Positions 53,308 through 63,272 of a DNA stretch of 64,000 nt are shown one piece after another. Position 1 is the stretch's first letter, and every line of letters starts with the position of its first letter. The DNA comes from Pseudomonas oryzicola. GTDB taxonomy: Bacteria > Pseudomonadota > Gammaproteobacteria > Pseudomonadales > Pseudomonadaceae. Made by a program: the position numbers and the translations under genes. The stretch is from positions 2,071,001 to 2,135,000 of the forward strand of contig NZ_JABWRZ020000001.1 of NCBI RefSeq assembly GCF_014269185.2, given 5' to 3'. A model generated the notes under the pieces. It did not search any database. It worked only from the letters and a program-made list of their open reading frames with translations, and was not told the origin of the DNA.

Positions 53308-55514
53308 ACCTAACAACGCGTGAAAACGGCGGCCTTCGGCAACGGGACCTCGACGCCCTGGCCCGCGCCGAGCACGCCGACCCATTTGCGGTACTCGGCC
53401 CCCATGGCGACGGTACTGGCGGGCAGGTGATCCGCGCCTACCTGCCCAATGCCCTGAATGTGCGCATTCTGGCCCGGCATGACGGGCGCATCCTCGCCGA
53501 AATGGAGCAGGGCAGCCTGCCTGGGTTGTTCAGCGCGCACCTCGACGAGGCACACCCGTACCTGCTGCAGATCGCCTGGGCCGGTGGCGAGCAGATTACC
53601 GAAGACCCCTACAGCTTCGGCCCGCAACTGGGCGACATGGACCTGTACCTGTTCGCCGAGGGTAATCATCGCGACCTGTCCGGGCGTTTCGGCGCCCAGC
53701 CGACGCGGGTCGATGGCGTCGACGGTGTGTGCTTCTCGGTGTGGGCCCCCAATGCACGCCGGGTCTCGGTGGTGGGCGACTTCAACAACTGGGACGGCCG
53801 TCGCCACCCCATGCGCCTGCGCCACAGCGCCGGGGTGTGGGAACTGTTCGTGCCGCGCCTGGGTGTGGGTGAAACCTACAAGTACGAGGTGCTGGGCAAG
53901 GACGGCATCCTGCCGCTGAAGGCCGACCCGCTGGCGCGTGCCACCGAGCTGCCGCCGAGTACCGCGTCCAAGGTGGCGGGGGCGCTCAGTCACGCCTGGC
54001 AGGACCACGACTGGATGGCGCAACGTGCGCAGCGCCACGCCTACAGTGCGCCGCTGTCGATCTACGAACTGCACCCGGGGTCGTGGCGCTGCGAACTGGA
54101 CGAGGCAGGCGACGTCGGGCGCTTTTACAACTGGCGCGAACTGGCCGAACGCCTGGTGCCCTACGTGCAGGAACTGGGCTTCACCCACATCGAACTGCTG
54201 CCGATCATGGAGCACCCGTTCGGTGGTTCCTGGGGTTACCAGCCGCTGTCGCTGTTCGCGCCTACCTCGCGCTACGGCACCGCCGAGGACTTCGCCGCCT
54301 TCGTCGATGCCTGCCACCAGGGCGGCATCGGCGTCCTGCTCGATTGGGTGCCGGCGCATTTCCCCACCGACGAACACGGCCTGGCACGTTTCGACGGCAC
54401 TGCCCTGTACGAATACGACAACCCGCTGGAAGGCTACCACCAGGACTGGAACACGCTGATCTACAACCTCGGCCGCAACGAAGTGCGCGGTTTCATGATG
54501 GCCTCGGCGCTGCACTGGCTGAAGCACTTCCACATCGACGGCCTGCGGGTCGATGCGGTGGCCTCGATGCTGTACCGCGACTATTCGCGCAAGGCTGGCG
54601 AATGGGTACCCAACCGCCATGGCGGGCGCGAGAACCTGGAGGCCATAGACTTCATCCGCCACCTCAACGGCGTGGCAGCCCACGAAGCACCGGGGGCGCT
54701 GATCATCGCCGAGGAATCAACCGCCTGGCCTGGTGTCAGCCAGCCAACCCAACAGGGTGGCCTGGGCTTTGCCTACAAGTGGAACATGGGCTGGATGCAC
54801 GACACCTTGCATTACATCCAGAACGACCCGGTGCACCGCACCTACCACCACAACGAGATGAGCTTCGGCCTGATCTATGCCTATTCCGAGCACTTCATCC
54901 TGCCCATCTCCCATGACGAAGTGGTGCACGGCAAGCATTCGCTGATCGACAAGATGCCCGGCGACCGCTGGCAGAAGTTCGCCAACCTGCGTGCCTACCT
55001 CACCTTCATGTGGGCGCACCCGGGCAAGAAGCTGCTGTTCATGGGCTGCGAGTTCGGCCAATGGCGCGAGTGGGACCACGACAGCGAGCTGGACTGGTAC
55101 CTGTTGCAGTACCCGGAGCACCAGGGTGTGCAGCGCCTGGTCAGCGACCTCAACCGCCTGTACCGGGATGTGCCTGCGCTGCATGAGCAGGATTGCCAGC
55201 CGCAGGGCTTCCAGTGGCTGATCGGCGATGATGCGCAGAACAGCGTGTACGCCTGGCTGCGCTGGAGCAGCAGTGGCGAACCGGTGCTGGTGGTGGCCAA
55301 CTTCACCCCGGTGCCGCGTGAGGGGTACCGCATTGGCGTGCCGTTTGGCGAGCGCTGGCAGGAACTGCTGAACAGTGATGCCGAGCTGTATGCCGGGTCG
55401 AATGTGGGCAACCTGGGTGTGGTGGAAAGTGACGAGATAGCCAGCCATGGCCAGCCGCAGTCACTGGCACTGAACCTGCCGCCGCTTGGGGTATTGATCA
55501 TGAAACCCGCCTGA
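53304..55514 (+). CDS. glgB: 1,4-alpha-glucan branching enzyme
   Basis: 736 residues from ATG 53304, which overlaps the treS stop; the longer frame to 53244 is inside treS. N-terminal N1 and CBM48 domains ([20 protein letters not shown]) precede the GH13 barrel: nucleophile Asp in [17 protein letters not shown], acid/base Glu in [13 protein letters not shown], and HDEVVHGK. It introduces alpha-1,6 branches into the glucan made by GlgE or GlgA. Last gene of this operon, followed by an inverted REP pair. Confidence 0.96.
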
Positions 55515-55529
55515 TGTGTTGCTTGTACT

Positions 55530-55622
55530 GGCCTCTTCGCGGGTAAACCCGCTCCCACAGGTATTGCACAAGCTTCAGACCCTGTGCTGTCCTTGTGGGA
55601 GCGGGTTCACCCGCGAATGGGC
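55530..55622. repeat. Inverted REP pair after glgB
   Basis: CTTCGCGGGTAAACCCGCTC (within 55530-55560) and its inverted partner GTGGGAGCGGGTTCACCCGC (within 55594-55622) form a REP doublet between the convergent glgB and autotransporter genes. Confidence 0.85.
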
Positions 55623-55631
55623 CGAACCTGC

Positions 55632-56708
55632 CTACCACCGCATCCGCACCCCAAGGCTGCCAATCAATCCGTTGAGGTCATTGTCATCCACGTCACTGCT
55701 GTAGTCGGCACTGACAAACAACGCCACCGCCGGCGTCACCCGCGCCACCAGCCCCAGGCCCAGTTCCACCGTGGTCGAATAGCGTGAGCTGGAGATCTTG
55801 TCGACCTGGTCCAGCTTCACCTCATTGGCATTGCTGAAGTCATACCACACGTTAGTGCGCACATAGGGCTCGATCGGCATGCCGCGCACATCGTAGCGCC
55901 CGGACAAGCGGGCACCGACCCGTCCACTCCAGTTCGGCTGGCTGTCGAAGGCCTGCAAAGTCTCTTCCTGGGCCTGGTTGCCAGGGAAGAACTGCTGGTT
56001 GATCAACTGCGCCTGCGGTTCGATCACCCAACCGCCCCCCAGGCCGATGGGAATGCCACCTTCCAGGGAGAGGGTCATGGCATGGCCGCTGTCATCCAGG
56101 CGCTGGCCATTGGCACTGCGGCCGTTGATGTCTATGCGCGAACCCATGGCCACGGCATCCAGGTGCCAGCCCTGTTCATGGGTCATGCTCCAGTAGACAC
56201 CCAGGCTCTCGCCGCTCAGGTTCACCGCGTTGCGCTGTTTGTCGCCCAGCAGCCGGCGCATGCCGTTGAAGTGCGTCTGCAGGTTGTTCTGCCCCACGAA
56301 GATGCCCGCACGGTGCACATTGCCCGCTGCCGTTTCGCGCACGAACAGGTCCGGGCCGATCGTCAACTGCTGGCTGGGCGCCTCCAGCTGGTCCGGTGGC
56401 TGCGCGCCGCTGCGGGCGGGGCCGGGGAAGAACTGCGCCCACTGGCTGGCACCCGGGTCCGCTACGGCCAGCCCATGGCGCTCGCTGATCTTTTGCGAGA
56501 ACGCATTCAGGGTACCGATACTCAAGCCACTGGCGCTGACCGGGTCGAGCGATAGCTGCGGTGGCGCGAGTTGCTGCAGGAAGCTGGGCGAAGTGGGGTC
56601 ATCCTGCAGTTCGTACGCGATCGTTTCCACCGGGGTTGCCAGAAGCAGCGACGTGGAAACCGCATAGAAAATGCTGTCGAAGCGCGAGGGGTTCGAGGTG
56701 CTTTTCAT
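55632..56708 (-). CDS. Autotransporter beta-barrel protein with short passenger (pertactin-like)
   Basis: 358 residues from ATG 56708 (GGAG upstream). A possible signal peptide (FYAVSTSLLLATPVETIAYE) is followed by only about 65-70 residues before the region that resembles the pertactin-type junction and barrel (TIGPDLFVRETAAGNVHRAG, GIFVGQNN). The rest has alternating aromatic strands ending in GSLGVRMRW, the C-terminal aromatic needed for outer-membrane insertion. This is much shorter than classical autotransporters, so the passenger is nearly absent. It could be a stand-alone barrel or a shortened relic. It is not linked in function to the surrounding glycogen genes as far as can be seen. 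Confidence 0.78.
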   Translation of the reverse strand: MKSTSNPSRFDSIFYAVSTSLLLATPVETIAYELQDDPTSPSFLQQLAPPQLSLDPVSASGLSIGTLNAFSQKISERHGLAVADPGASQWAQFFPGPARSGAQPPDQLEAPSQQLTIGPDLFVRETAAGNVHRAGIFVGQNNLQTHFNGMRRLLGDKQRNAVNLSGESLGVYWSMTHEQGWHLDAVAMGSRIDINGRSANGQRLDDSGHAMTLSLEGGIPIGLGGGWVIEPQAQLINQQFFPGNQAQEETLQAFDSQPNWSGRVGARLSGRYDVRGMPIEPYVRTNVWYDFSNANEVKLDQVDKISSSRYSTTVELGLGLVARVTPAVALFVSADYSSDVDDNDLNGLIGSLGVRMRW

Positions 56709-57024
56709 GGCGGATCTCCTTGGTTTTTTGGGGTACAGCCTGGGACCTGGCCTGAGGTCACGAGCTGTACCGAAAAAACAGTGGGCGACCCAAACCAGCA
56801 CGCCAGCTTTCGCGGACGCGCACGAAGGCGCGAGCTAGAGGGCCCGGCGCGAGATATTCAGTGTTAGACAAGATCAGCTAAGGAGAGGCCGCCGCTTGCG
56901 TCAAGAAAGCGTGAAAAAAGCATAGGTGTCGCGTGATCTTGATCAACGCTTTGATTTTATTGAATAAAATCTGCGGCATAGCCGGGTTCGCTATTTGCCG
57001 TCCCTGCACTATGAAAAATGATTG
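56709..57024. other. Intergenic region between autotransporter and nuclease-fold gene, with AT-rich palindrome
   Basis: This 316-base gap carries no convincing ORF. It holds the likely autotransporter promoter and the 19-base palindrome GATTTTATTGAATAAAATC (56953-56971, 8-bp arms), which may be an operator or, read on the - strand after the nuclease-fold gene, part of a transcript end. Confidence 0.4.
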
Positions 57025-57819
57025 CTAAAGCCTGACTTCCACTGCCAGGGGCAGGTGATCCGACAGGTGCGACCAAGGTTTGTGCCCCAGAATACGCGGG
57101 CCATGGCTTTCCGCGTTGCGCAGGTAGATGCGGTCCAGGCGCAGCAGTGGCAAGCGCGCAGGGTAGGTACGGGCGAGGTGGCCGTGATGGCGCTCGAAGG
57201 CCTCGTGCAGGTCGCGCTGCAGGCCCAGGGTGCGGTTGCCGTGGGATTTCCAGTCGTTGAAGTCACCGGCGATGATCACCGGGGCGTCGCCGGGTAATGA
57301 TTCAAGCAGTCTGCGCAGCAGTTGCAGCTGTTTCTGGCGGTGGCTTTCCAGCAGCGACAGGTGCACGCAGATGGCGTGCACGCTGTGCTGCCCGGGGACG
57401 TCGAGAATGCAATGCAGCAGGCCGCGGCGTTCGGGGCCGGTGATCGACACGTCGAGGTTGCGGTGTTCGATGATCGGGTATTTGGAAAGCAGGGCATTGC
57501 CATGGTGGCCGTCGGGGTAGACCGCATTGCGACCGTAGGCAAAGTCGCTCCACATGCTGTCGGCAAGGAACTCGTACTGGGACGTCTGCGGCCAGCCGGG
57601 GTAGCGTGCAGCGTGGCGATCATGGCTGCCGAGCACTTCCTGGAGGAAGACGATATCCGCCTGGGTGCTGCGCACCGCCTCGCGCAGCTCCGGCAGGATG
57701 AAGCGCCGGTTGAAGGCGGTGAAGCCCTTGTGGGTATTCACCGTCAGCACCCGCAGGCGCTTCACGGCCGGGGCCTGGTTGACGCTGGCGAAACCTTTAC
57801 CGCCGGCTTCGGGGTTCAC
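57025..57819 (-). CDS. Endonuclease/exonuclease/phosphatase (EEP) family protein, YbhP-like
   Basis: A 264-residue EEP-fold protein with the expected metal and catalytic motifs in order: VLTVNTHKGF, IVFLQEVLGSHDRH, ICVHLSLLESHR, IIAGDFNDWKS, LRLDRIYLR and the final HLSDHLPL. The family includes DNases and phospholipid or inositol-phosphate phosphatases, and the true substrate cannot be read. No signal peptide. ATG 57819 lies 62 bases downstream of glgX, so it may be the last gene of the glgX transcript. RBS is GAGG-like. Confidence 0.85.
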   Translation of the reverse strand: MNPEAGGKGFASVNQAPAVKRLRVLTVNTHKGFTAFNRRFILPELREAVRSTQADIVFLQEVLGSHDRHAARYPGWPQTSQYEFLADSMWSDFAYGRNAVYPDGHHGNALLSKYPIIEHRNLDVSITGPERRGLLHCILDVPGQHSVHAICVHLSLLESHRQKQLQLLRRLLESLPGDAPVIIAGDFNDWKSHGNRTLGLQRDLHEAFERHHGHLARTYPARLPLLRLDRIYLRNAESHGPRILGHKPWSHLSDHLPLAVEVRL

Positions 57820-57881
57820 GGTGGCTCCTCAGGTACGGTTTACACGCTCCAACATAAAAGACCCATGCCAGCGGTTCAGGT

Positions 57882-60035
57882 TCACTCCTCGTCGCGCTGC
57901 AACACCATCAGCAACAACGACCGCCCCTTGACCTCGAAGGTGCTGTCGAACTGCAGGTGCTGGCCCTTGCGCAGTTCCGGCCGGTCGGTATCGACCAGGC
58001 AGCTCCAGTAATCCCCTTCAGGCACGCTCGGCAGTTTGAACGGCACGATGTCATGGTGAGCGTTGACGATCAGCAGCACGGTGGCCTCGGCGCCTGGCCG
58101 GGCGATGCCGCTGACCTGGGCACGGCCATCGATCAGCATGCCCAGGCAGCGCCCGTGCGGGTCTTCCCACTGCTCCACGCTCATCTCGTTGCCGTCTGGT
58201 GCCAGCCAGGTCACGTCCTTGACCCCGATGGCTTCATTGTAGTCACCCACCAGGAAGCGCGAACGGCGCAATACCGGGTAAGTGAGGCGCAGCCGGGTCA
58301 GGCGCTTGACGAACTTCAGCAACTCCTGGCCTTCCTGGTCCAGCTCCCAGTTCACCCAGCCGATTTCGCTGTCCTGGCAGTAGGCATTGTTGTTGCCGTG
58401 CTGGGTACGGCTGAACTCGTCGCCGGCGACGATCATCGGCGTGCCCTGGGCGAACAGCAAGGTGGCGAAGTAATTGCGCATCTGCCGCATGCGCAGGGCA
58501 TTGATCCCCGGGTCCTGGGTAGGCCCCTCGACGCCACAGTTCCACGACAGGTTGTTGTCGGTGCCGTCCTGGTTGTTCTCGTCGTTGTCTTCGTTGTGCT
58601 TCTCGTTGTACGAGACCAGGTCGCGCAAGGTGAAACCGTCATGGGCGGTGATGAAGTTCACCGACGCGTACGGCCGTCGGCCACGGTTGTTGAACATGTC
58701 GCCGGAGGCGGTCATGCGCGCGGCAAAGTCGGCCAGCTGACCCTCGTCACCTTTCCAGAAGGCCCGCATGGTGTCGCGGAAGCGGTCGTTCCACTCTGCC
58801 CAGCCCGGGGCGAAATTGCCCACCTGGTAGCCGCCCGGGCCGCAGTCCCAGGGCTCGGCGATCAGCTTGACCTGGCGCAGCAGCGGGTCCTGGCGGCAGG
58901 CGACCAGGAAGCTGTGACGCTCGCTGTAGCCTTCGTGGTAGCGGCCGAGGATGGTGGCCAGGTCGAAGCGGAAGCCGTCCACATGCATCTCGCCGGCCCA
59001 GTAGCGCAGCGAATCGGTGACCAGCTGCAGCACGCAGGGGTGGCTGAGGTCCAGCGTGTTGCCGGTGCCGGAGTCATTGATGTAGTAGCGCTTCTGCTCG
59101 GGCATCAGCCGGTAGTACGAGGCGTTGTCGATACCGCGCATCGATAGCGTGGGCCCCAGCTCGTTGCCCTCTGCGGTGTGGTTGTAGACCACGTCGAGAA
59201 TCACTTCCAGCCCGGCGTCGTGCAGGTGCGCGACCATTTCCTTGAACTCGGCGATCTTGCCGCTGGCCAGGTAGGCCGGGTGGGGGGCGAAGAAGGCGAT
59301 GGTGTTGTAGCCCCAGTAGTTGTTCAGGCCTTTCTGCAGCAGGTGCTGGTCGTTGACGAAGGCATGGATCGGCAGCAGCTCGATGCTGGATACCCCCAGC
59401 TCCTTGATGTGCCCGAGCAGCTCGTCGTTGGCCAGGCCGCCGAAGGTGCCGCGCAGGTGTTCCGGCACAGCGGGGTGGCGCATGCTGATGCCCTTGGTGT
59501 GGGCCTCGTAGATGATGGTGCGCTCCCAGGGGATCTGCACCCGCTCATCGCGGCCCCAGGTGAAGGCCGGGTCGATGACCTTGCACTTGGGCACGAACGG
59601 CGCACTGTCCCGTTCATCGAACGACAGGTCGCCGTCGGGGTGGCCGATGGTATAGCCGAACAGCGCTTCGGACCACTTCAGCGCGCCGACCAGTTGTTTG
59701 GCGTAAGGGTCGATCAGCAGCTTGTTGGGGTTGAAGCGATGGCCGTTCTCCGGCTCGTACGGGCCGTGCACGCGATAGCCGTAGATCAGCCCAGGGTGCG
59801 CGTCGGGCAGGTAACCGTGATAGATCTCGTCGGTGTATTCCGGTAGCTCGATGCGTTCGATTTCCTTTTCACCGGTCGGGTCGAACAGGCACAGCTCGAC
59901 CTTGGTGGCGTTGGCCGAGAACAGGGCGAAGTTGACGCCCAGGCCGTCCCAGGTGGCGCCGAGGGGGAAGGGCAGGCCTTCGCGGATGCGCGAGGGAGCA
60001 ACGGAGCGGGTTTTCTTGGGCGTGCGCGGGCTCAT
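57882..60035 (-). CDS. glgX: Glycogen debranching enzyme
   Basis: 717 residues, normal for GlgX. CBM48 at the N-terminus (PLGATWDGLGVNFALFSANA) and a GH13 barrel with the nucleophile Asp in VDGFRFDLATILGR, the acid/base Glu in KLIAEPWDCGPGGYQVG and NFITAHDGFTLRDLVSYN. It removes alpha-1,6 branches from phosphorylase-trimmed glycogen. GAGG lies before ATG 60035. A REP pair separates it from the DUF2934 gene upstream. Confidence 0.96.
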   Translation of the reverse strand: MSPRTPKKTRSVAPSRIREGLPFPLGATWDGLGVNFALFSANATKVELCLFDPTGEKEIERIELPEYTDEIYHGYLPDAHPGLIYGYRVHGPYEPENGHRFNPNKLLIDPYAKQLVGALKWSEALFGYTIGHPDGDLSFDERDSAPFVPKCKVIDPAFTWGRDERVQIPWERTIIYEAHTKGISMRHPAVPEHLRGTFGGLANDELLGHIKELGVSSIELLPIHAFVNDQHLLQKGLNNYWGYNTIAFFAPHPAYLASGKIAEFKEMVAHLHDAGLEVILDVVYNHTAEGNELGPTLSMRGIDNASYYRLMPEQKRYYINDSGTGNTLDLSHPCVLQLVTDSLRYWAGEMHVDGFRFDLATILGRYHEGYSERHSFLVACRQDPLLRQVKLIAEPWDCGPGGYQVGNFAPGWAEWNDRFRDTMRAFWKGDEGQLADFAARMTASGDMFNNRGRRPYASVNFITAHDGFTLRDLVSYNEKHNEDNDENNQDGTDNNLSWNCGVEGPTQDPGINALRMRQMRNYFATLLFAQGTPMIVAGDEFSRTQHGNNNAYCQDSEIGWVNWELDQEGQELLKFVKRLTRLRLTYPVLRRSRFLVGDYNEAIGVKDVTWLAPDGNEMSVEQWEDPHGRCLGMLIDGRAQVSGIARPGAEATVLLIVNAHHDIVPFKLPSVPEGDYWSCLVDTDRPELRKGQHLQFDSTFEVKGRSLLLMVLQRDEE

Positions 60036-60083
60036 GACGGTCCTCGAATGGCCGGGTGTTGGAAACGGAACGATGGATGGCGG

Positions 60084-60180
60084 GGCCGGCCTTTCGCGGG
60101 CACGCCCGCTCCCACAGGGATCTCCCCAACCGCTAGCCGGTACAGGCTCGTGGCAGCGGGCTTACCGCGAAAGGGCCGGT
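60084..60180. repeat. Inverted REP pair between the DUF2934 gene and glgX
   Basis: CTTTCGCGGGCACGCCCGCTC-like left copy (60084-60117) and right copy with GGCAGCGGGCTTACCGCGAA (60148-60180) are inverted to each other. They lie inside what is otherwise a same-strand gene row. Confidence 0.8.
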
Positions 60181-60186
60181 AGCGGC

Positions 60187-60480
60187 TCAGCCGGCAGTGG
60201 GCTTCTTCACCGCACGTGGTTTCTTCGCCGCAGCCGGCTTGACACCCGGCAGCGCCGCTACCTTGGGCTCGGCGGGCGCCTTGGGCGCTGCCGCTGCTTT
60301 CGGCTTGGCCGCTACCTTGGCTTTGCCGGCCGCCTTGGGCTTGGCCTCGGGGGCCAATGCCTCGGCTTCGGCAAGCTTGCGCGCCATGTCCCAATGGCGG
60401 CTTTCCTGGCCCTCCGGTTTCCCCTCCGATTCCCAGATCTGGTAGGCGAATTCGCGTACACGTTTTTCATCGACACTCAT
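60187..60480 (-). CDS. DUF2934 protein with Ala/Lys/Pro-rich tail
   Basis: 97 residues from ATG 60480 (AGGAG seven bases upstream; a GTG one codon earlier is possible). The N-terminal 40 residues (VREFAYQIWESEGKPEGQES, then RHWDMARKLAEAE) are the DUF2934 domain common in glycogen/trehalose loci of Pseudomonas. The rest is a low-complexity tail of repeated AKPKAA-type units, strongly basic and histone H1-like, so it may bind nucleic acid or another polyanion. Function unknown. It lies 17 bases after treY and probably shares its transcript. Confidence 0.8.
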   Translation of the reverse strand: MSVDEKRVREFAYQIWESEGKPEGQESRHWDMARKLAEAEALAPEAKPKAAGKAKVAAKPKAAAAPKAPAEPKVAALPGVKPAAAKKPRAVKKPTAG

Positions 60481-60497
60481 CACGACGCTCCTGAATG

Positions 60498-63272
60498 CTA
60501 GGCATGTTCGATCAACAGGTTGACTGGAAACTCCGATAGCACGGTGCTCAACATCAACTCTCTAACAGGGCTGACAACGGCACCGCCAAAAAGTCCAGTC
60601 GAATTGGCAGGCGACAAGGCAAACGGCAAACTTACCCGGGTGTCGTCCCAGTTCTGCGCCGGGATCAGGGGTATGGTAGCTGCGCCCAGCAGGGTACTGG
60701 CCAGGCGTGGCGCGATGATGACGGCGCGCTGGCCTTCGCCCAGGCGGGCGAACGCCAGTACCTTGTCGGCGTGGCGACCGTGCACGGTCAGCGGCAGGTA
60801 GGCACCGCGGCGGAACAGCTCGGCGTTGGCCTGGCGGCAGTCGAGCAGGCGGGCAATCAGCGCCTGCTTGATCCGGCCGTCCTGCCAGTGGGCCAGCAGT
60901 TCGGCCAGCGGGGTGGCGTCGGCCAGGGTGTTGCGCCGGGTGGCATAATCCACGGCCCTGCGGTTGTCCGGGTCGACCAGGCTGAAGTCCCAGTATTCGT
61001 TGCCCTGGTACAGGTCGGGCACACCGGGCGTGGTCATGCGCAGCAGGGCCTGTACCAGGCCATTGAGTGCGCCGGGGCAGGCCAGCAGCTGGGCGGCTTC
61101 GGCCAGCGACTTGCGCAACTGCTGGTTCTCGCTGTCCAGCAGCAGGCCGTCGACATAACGCGCACAGGCAGCTTCATAACCCTCGTTGGGCGCGCTCCAG
61201 CTGCTGCGCAGCTTGGCTTCACGCACGGCCTTCTGCTGCCACTGGCGAATGCGCTCGGCGTATTGGCGCAGGCCGTTGTCATCATGCGGGTCGAGGTCCA
61301 GTGGCCAGCTGCCGAGCAAGGTCTGCAACAGCATCAGCTCATCACCGGGGCTGGGCGCCGGGCCGTCGTCCAGGGCCACGCGCAACGGGCTTGCCAGCTC
61401 GCGCCAGTGTTCCACCCGGCTGGCCAGCCACGGGCCGCGCTCGCTCAGCACTGCCAGGCGCGCGCGGGTGTCTTCGCCACGCTTGTGGTCATGCGTGGCG
61501 GTGGCCAGCAAGTTGTCAGGGAAGTCGCGCAGGCGCCGCTGCGCCTCGTTGTGGAAGTGTTCGGGCGGGGCACTGAAGCGCTCGGCCTCGAAGCCGACGT
61601 CGTTGCGCGACAGCAGCCGTGCGCTGCGGTAGAAGGCGGTGTCTTCCACGGCCTTGGCGGCGCTGGGCGCGGTCAATTGCTGGAAGCGCACGCAGGCGTG
61701 GCGCAATTGCTTGCGCGCATAGCCCGCTGGCAACTTGCGCCAGGCTTGCCCGCCCAGCCACTGCTCGAGTTGTTCGAGCAGTGGCCAGTCGGCCTCGCTG
61801 AGGTCTTGCCGGGCGTTGGCCAGCGCCTGCTGGAAGAATGCTTCGTCTTGCGCCGGGCGGCCGCAGGCATTGAAGTAGGTGCGGTACACCGGGTAATGCG
61901 CCACCAGCGCCTGCAAGGCGCGACGGATCGCACCCAAGGTCAGGTCGCGGGTCATCAGGTCGTTGCGCGCCACCTGCAACAGCGCCTGGGCCACCGACTC
62001 GCAGTCCCCGGCCAGGCTGGCATTGAGCACCAGGTGACGGGCCTGGCGCACTTCTTCGGCGAAGGCGGGGCGCTCTGTGACGTTGGTCCACAACTCGGTC
62101 AGGGCGGCCTCGCCCGCAGGGTCGTGCTGCAGCAGCGACACCTGGTTCATGAATTCGTAGCCGGTGGTGCCGTCGGTCAGCCAGTCGCGATGCAGGTGCT
62201 CGTCGGCACCGAGGATTTTTTCCACGTAGATCGGGAAGTGCTCCAGCGCCGCGTGCAGCGGGCGCCGCGCCAGCAAGCCATCGACCCGCCGGCGCAGTTT
62301 GCGGCAGTAGCCGCGCGGGTCGGCCAGGCCATCGATATGGTCGATGCGCAGGCCATCCACCAGGCCGCGCTCGATCAGCTCGAAGAGCTTGGCATGGGTG
62401 GCTTCGAACACCACCGCACGCTCCACCCGCAAGCCGCCCAGTTCGTTGATATCGAAGAAGCGCCGCCAGTTGATGTCGTCGGCAGCGGTGCGCCAGCTGG
62501 CCAGGCGGTAGGTCTGGCGTTCCAGCAGCAGGTGCAGGCGCCGGAAGCCGGCCTCGCTGCGGCTGTCGAAGGCTACCAGTGCCGATTGCAGGTCGGCACC
62601 TTCACCCACCAGGCGTGCCAGCTCTGCGTGCAGGGGCAGGGCGTCGGCCAGCGGGTCGGGCGATGCGTGCAGGGCGGTGAAATGTTCGGCCAGGGCCTTG
62701 AGCGCCGGTTCCGGACTCAAGGCCAGAATCCAGCCGTAATCGGCCGGGCAGATCGGAAAACGGTGCTGGTAATGGGCGATCTGCAGCAAGCCTTGCTGCG
62801 GATCGAATTGCAGCGGTATCTCACCCTGCTTCAACGCTACACCGTAGTCGCTGCCCAGGAATGGCAGCAGCAACTGCCCGGCCAGCAACGGGTCGCTGGA
62901 ATGCCACTGGATGTCGAAGAACTGCGCATACGGGCTGCGCCGGCCCCAGGCCAGCAGGCTTTGCCACCACGGGTTGTCGGCACCGCCGACGGCCATGTGG
63001 TTGGACACCGTGTCGAGGATCAGCCCCATGCCGTGCTGGCGCAGGGCTGCAACCAGCCGCACCAGGGCTGCCTCGCCGCCCAGTTCCGGGTTGACCTGGG
63101 TCGGGTCGACCACGTCGTAGCCATGGCGCGAACCGGCGCGGGCCTTGAGGATGGGCGAGGCATACAGGTGGCTGATGCCCAGCTGGGCGAAGTACGGCAC
63201 CAGCGGCACGGCGTGGTCGAGGGTGAAGTCACTGTGAAACTGCAGGCGCAGGGTCGCGCTCAGGGCTTTCAT
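60498..63272 (-). CDS. treY: Malto-oligosyltrehalose synthase
   Basis: A 924-residue GH13 enzyme with HLYASPILKARAGSRHGYDV, VSNHMAV, the nucleophile Asp in LVDGLRIDHIDGLADP, Glu in IYVEKILGADEHL and the Asp of TATHDHKRGED. It rearranges the reducing end of maltodextrins to a trehalose linkage, for release by TreZ. treZ is not within the window. Its ATG overlaps the malQ stop by 3 bases, so they are coupled. Confidence 0.95.
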   Translation of the reverse strand: MKALSATLRLQFHSDFTLDHAVPLVPYFAQLGISHLYASPILKARAGSRHGYDVVDPTQVNPELGGEAALVRLVAALRQHGMGLILDTVSNHMAVGGADNPWWQSLLAWGRRSPYAQFFDIQWHSSDPLLAGQLLLPFLGSDYGVALKQGEIPLQFDPQQGLLQIAHYQHRFPICPADYGWILALSPEPALKALAEHFTALHASPDPLADALPLHAELARLVGEGADLQSALVAFDSRSEAGFRRLHLLLERQTYRLASWRTAADDINWRRFFDINELGGLRVERAVVFEATHAKLFELIERGLVDGLRIDHIDGLADPRGYCRKLRRRVDGLLARRPLHAALEHFPIYVEKILGADEHLHRDWLTDGTTGYEFMNQVSLLQHDPAGEAALTELWTNVTERPAFAEEVRQARHLVLNASLAGDCESVAQALLQVARNDLMTRDLTLGAIRRALQALVAHYPVYRTYFNACGRPAQDEAFFQQALANARQDLSEADWPLLEQLEQWLGGQAWRKLPAGYARKQLRHACVRFQQLTAPSAAKAVEDTAFYRSARLLSRNDVGFEAERFSAPPEHFHNEAQRRLRDFPDNLLATATHDHKRGEDTRARLAVLSERGPWLASRVEHWRELASPLRVALDDGPAPSPGDELMLLQTLLGSWPLDLDPHDDNGLRQYAERIRQWQQKAVREAKLRSSWSAPNEGYEAACARYVDGLLLDSENQQLRKSLAEAAQLLACPGALNGLVQALLRMTTPGVPDLYQGNEYWDFSLVDPDNRRAVDYATRRNTLADATPLAELLAHWQDGRIKQALIARLLDCRQANAELFRRGAYLPLTVHGRHADKVLAFARLGEGQRAVIIAPRLASTLLGAATIPLIPAQNWDDTRVSLPFALSPANSTGLFGGAVVSPVRELMLSTVLSEFPVNLLIEHA

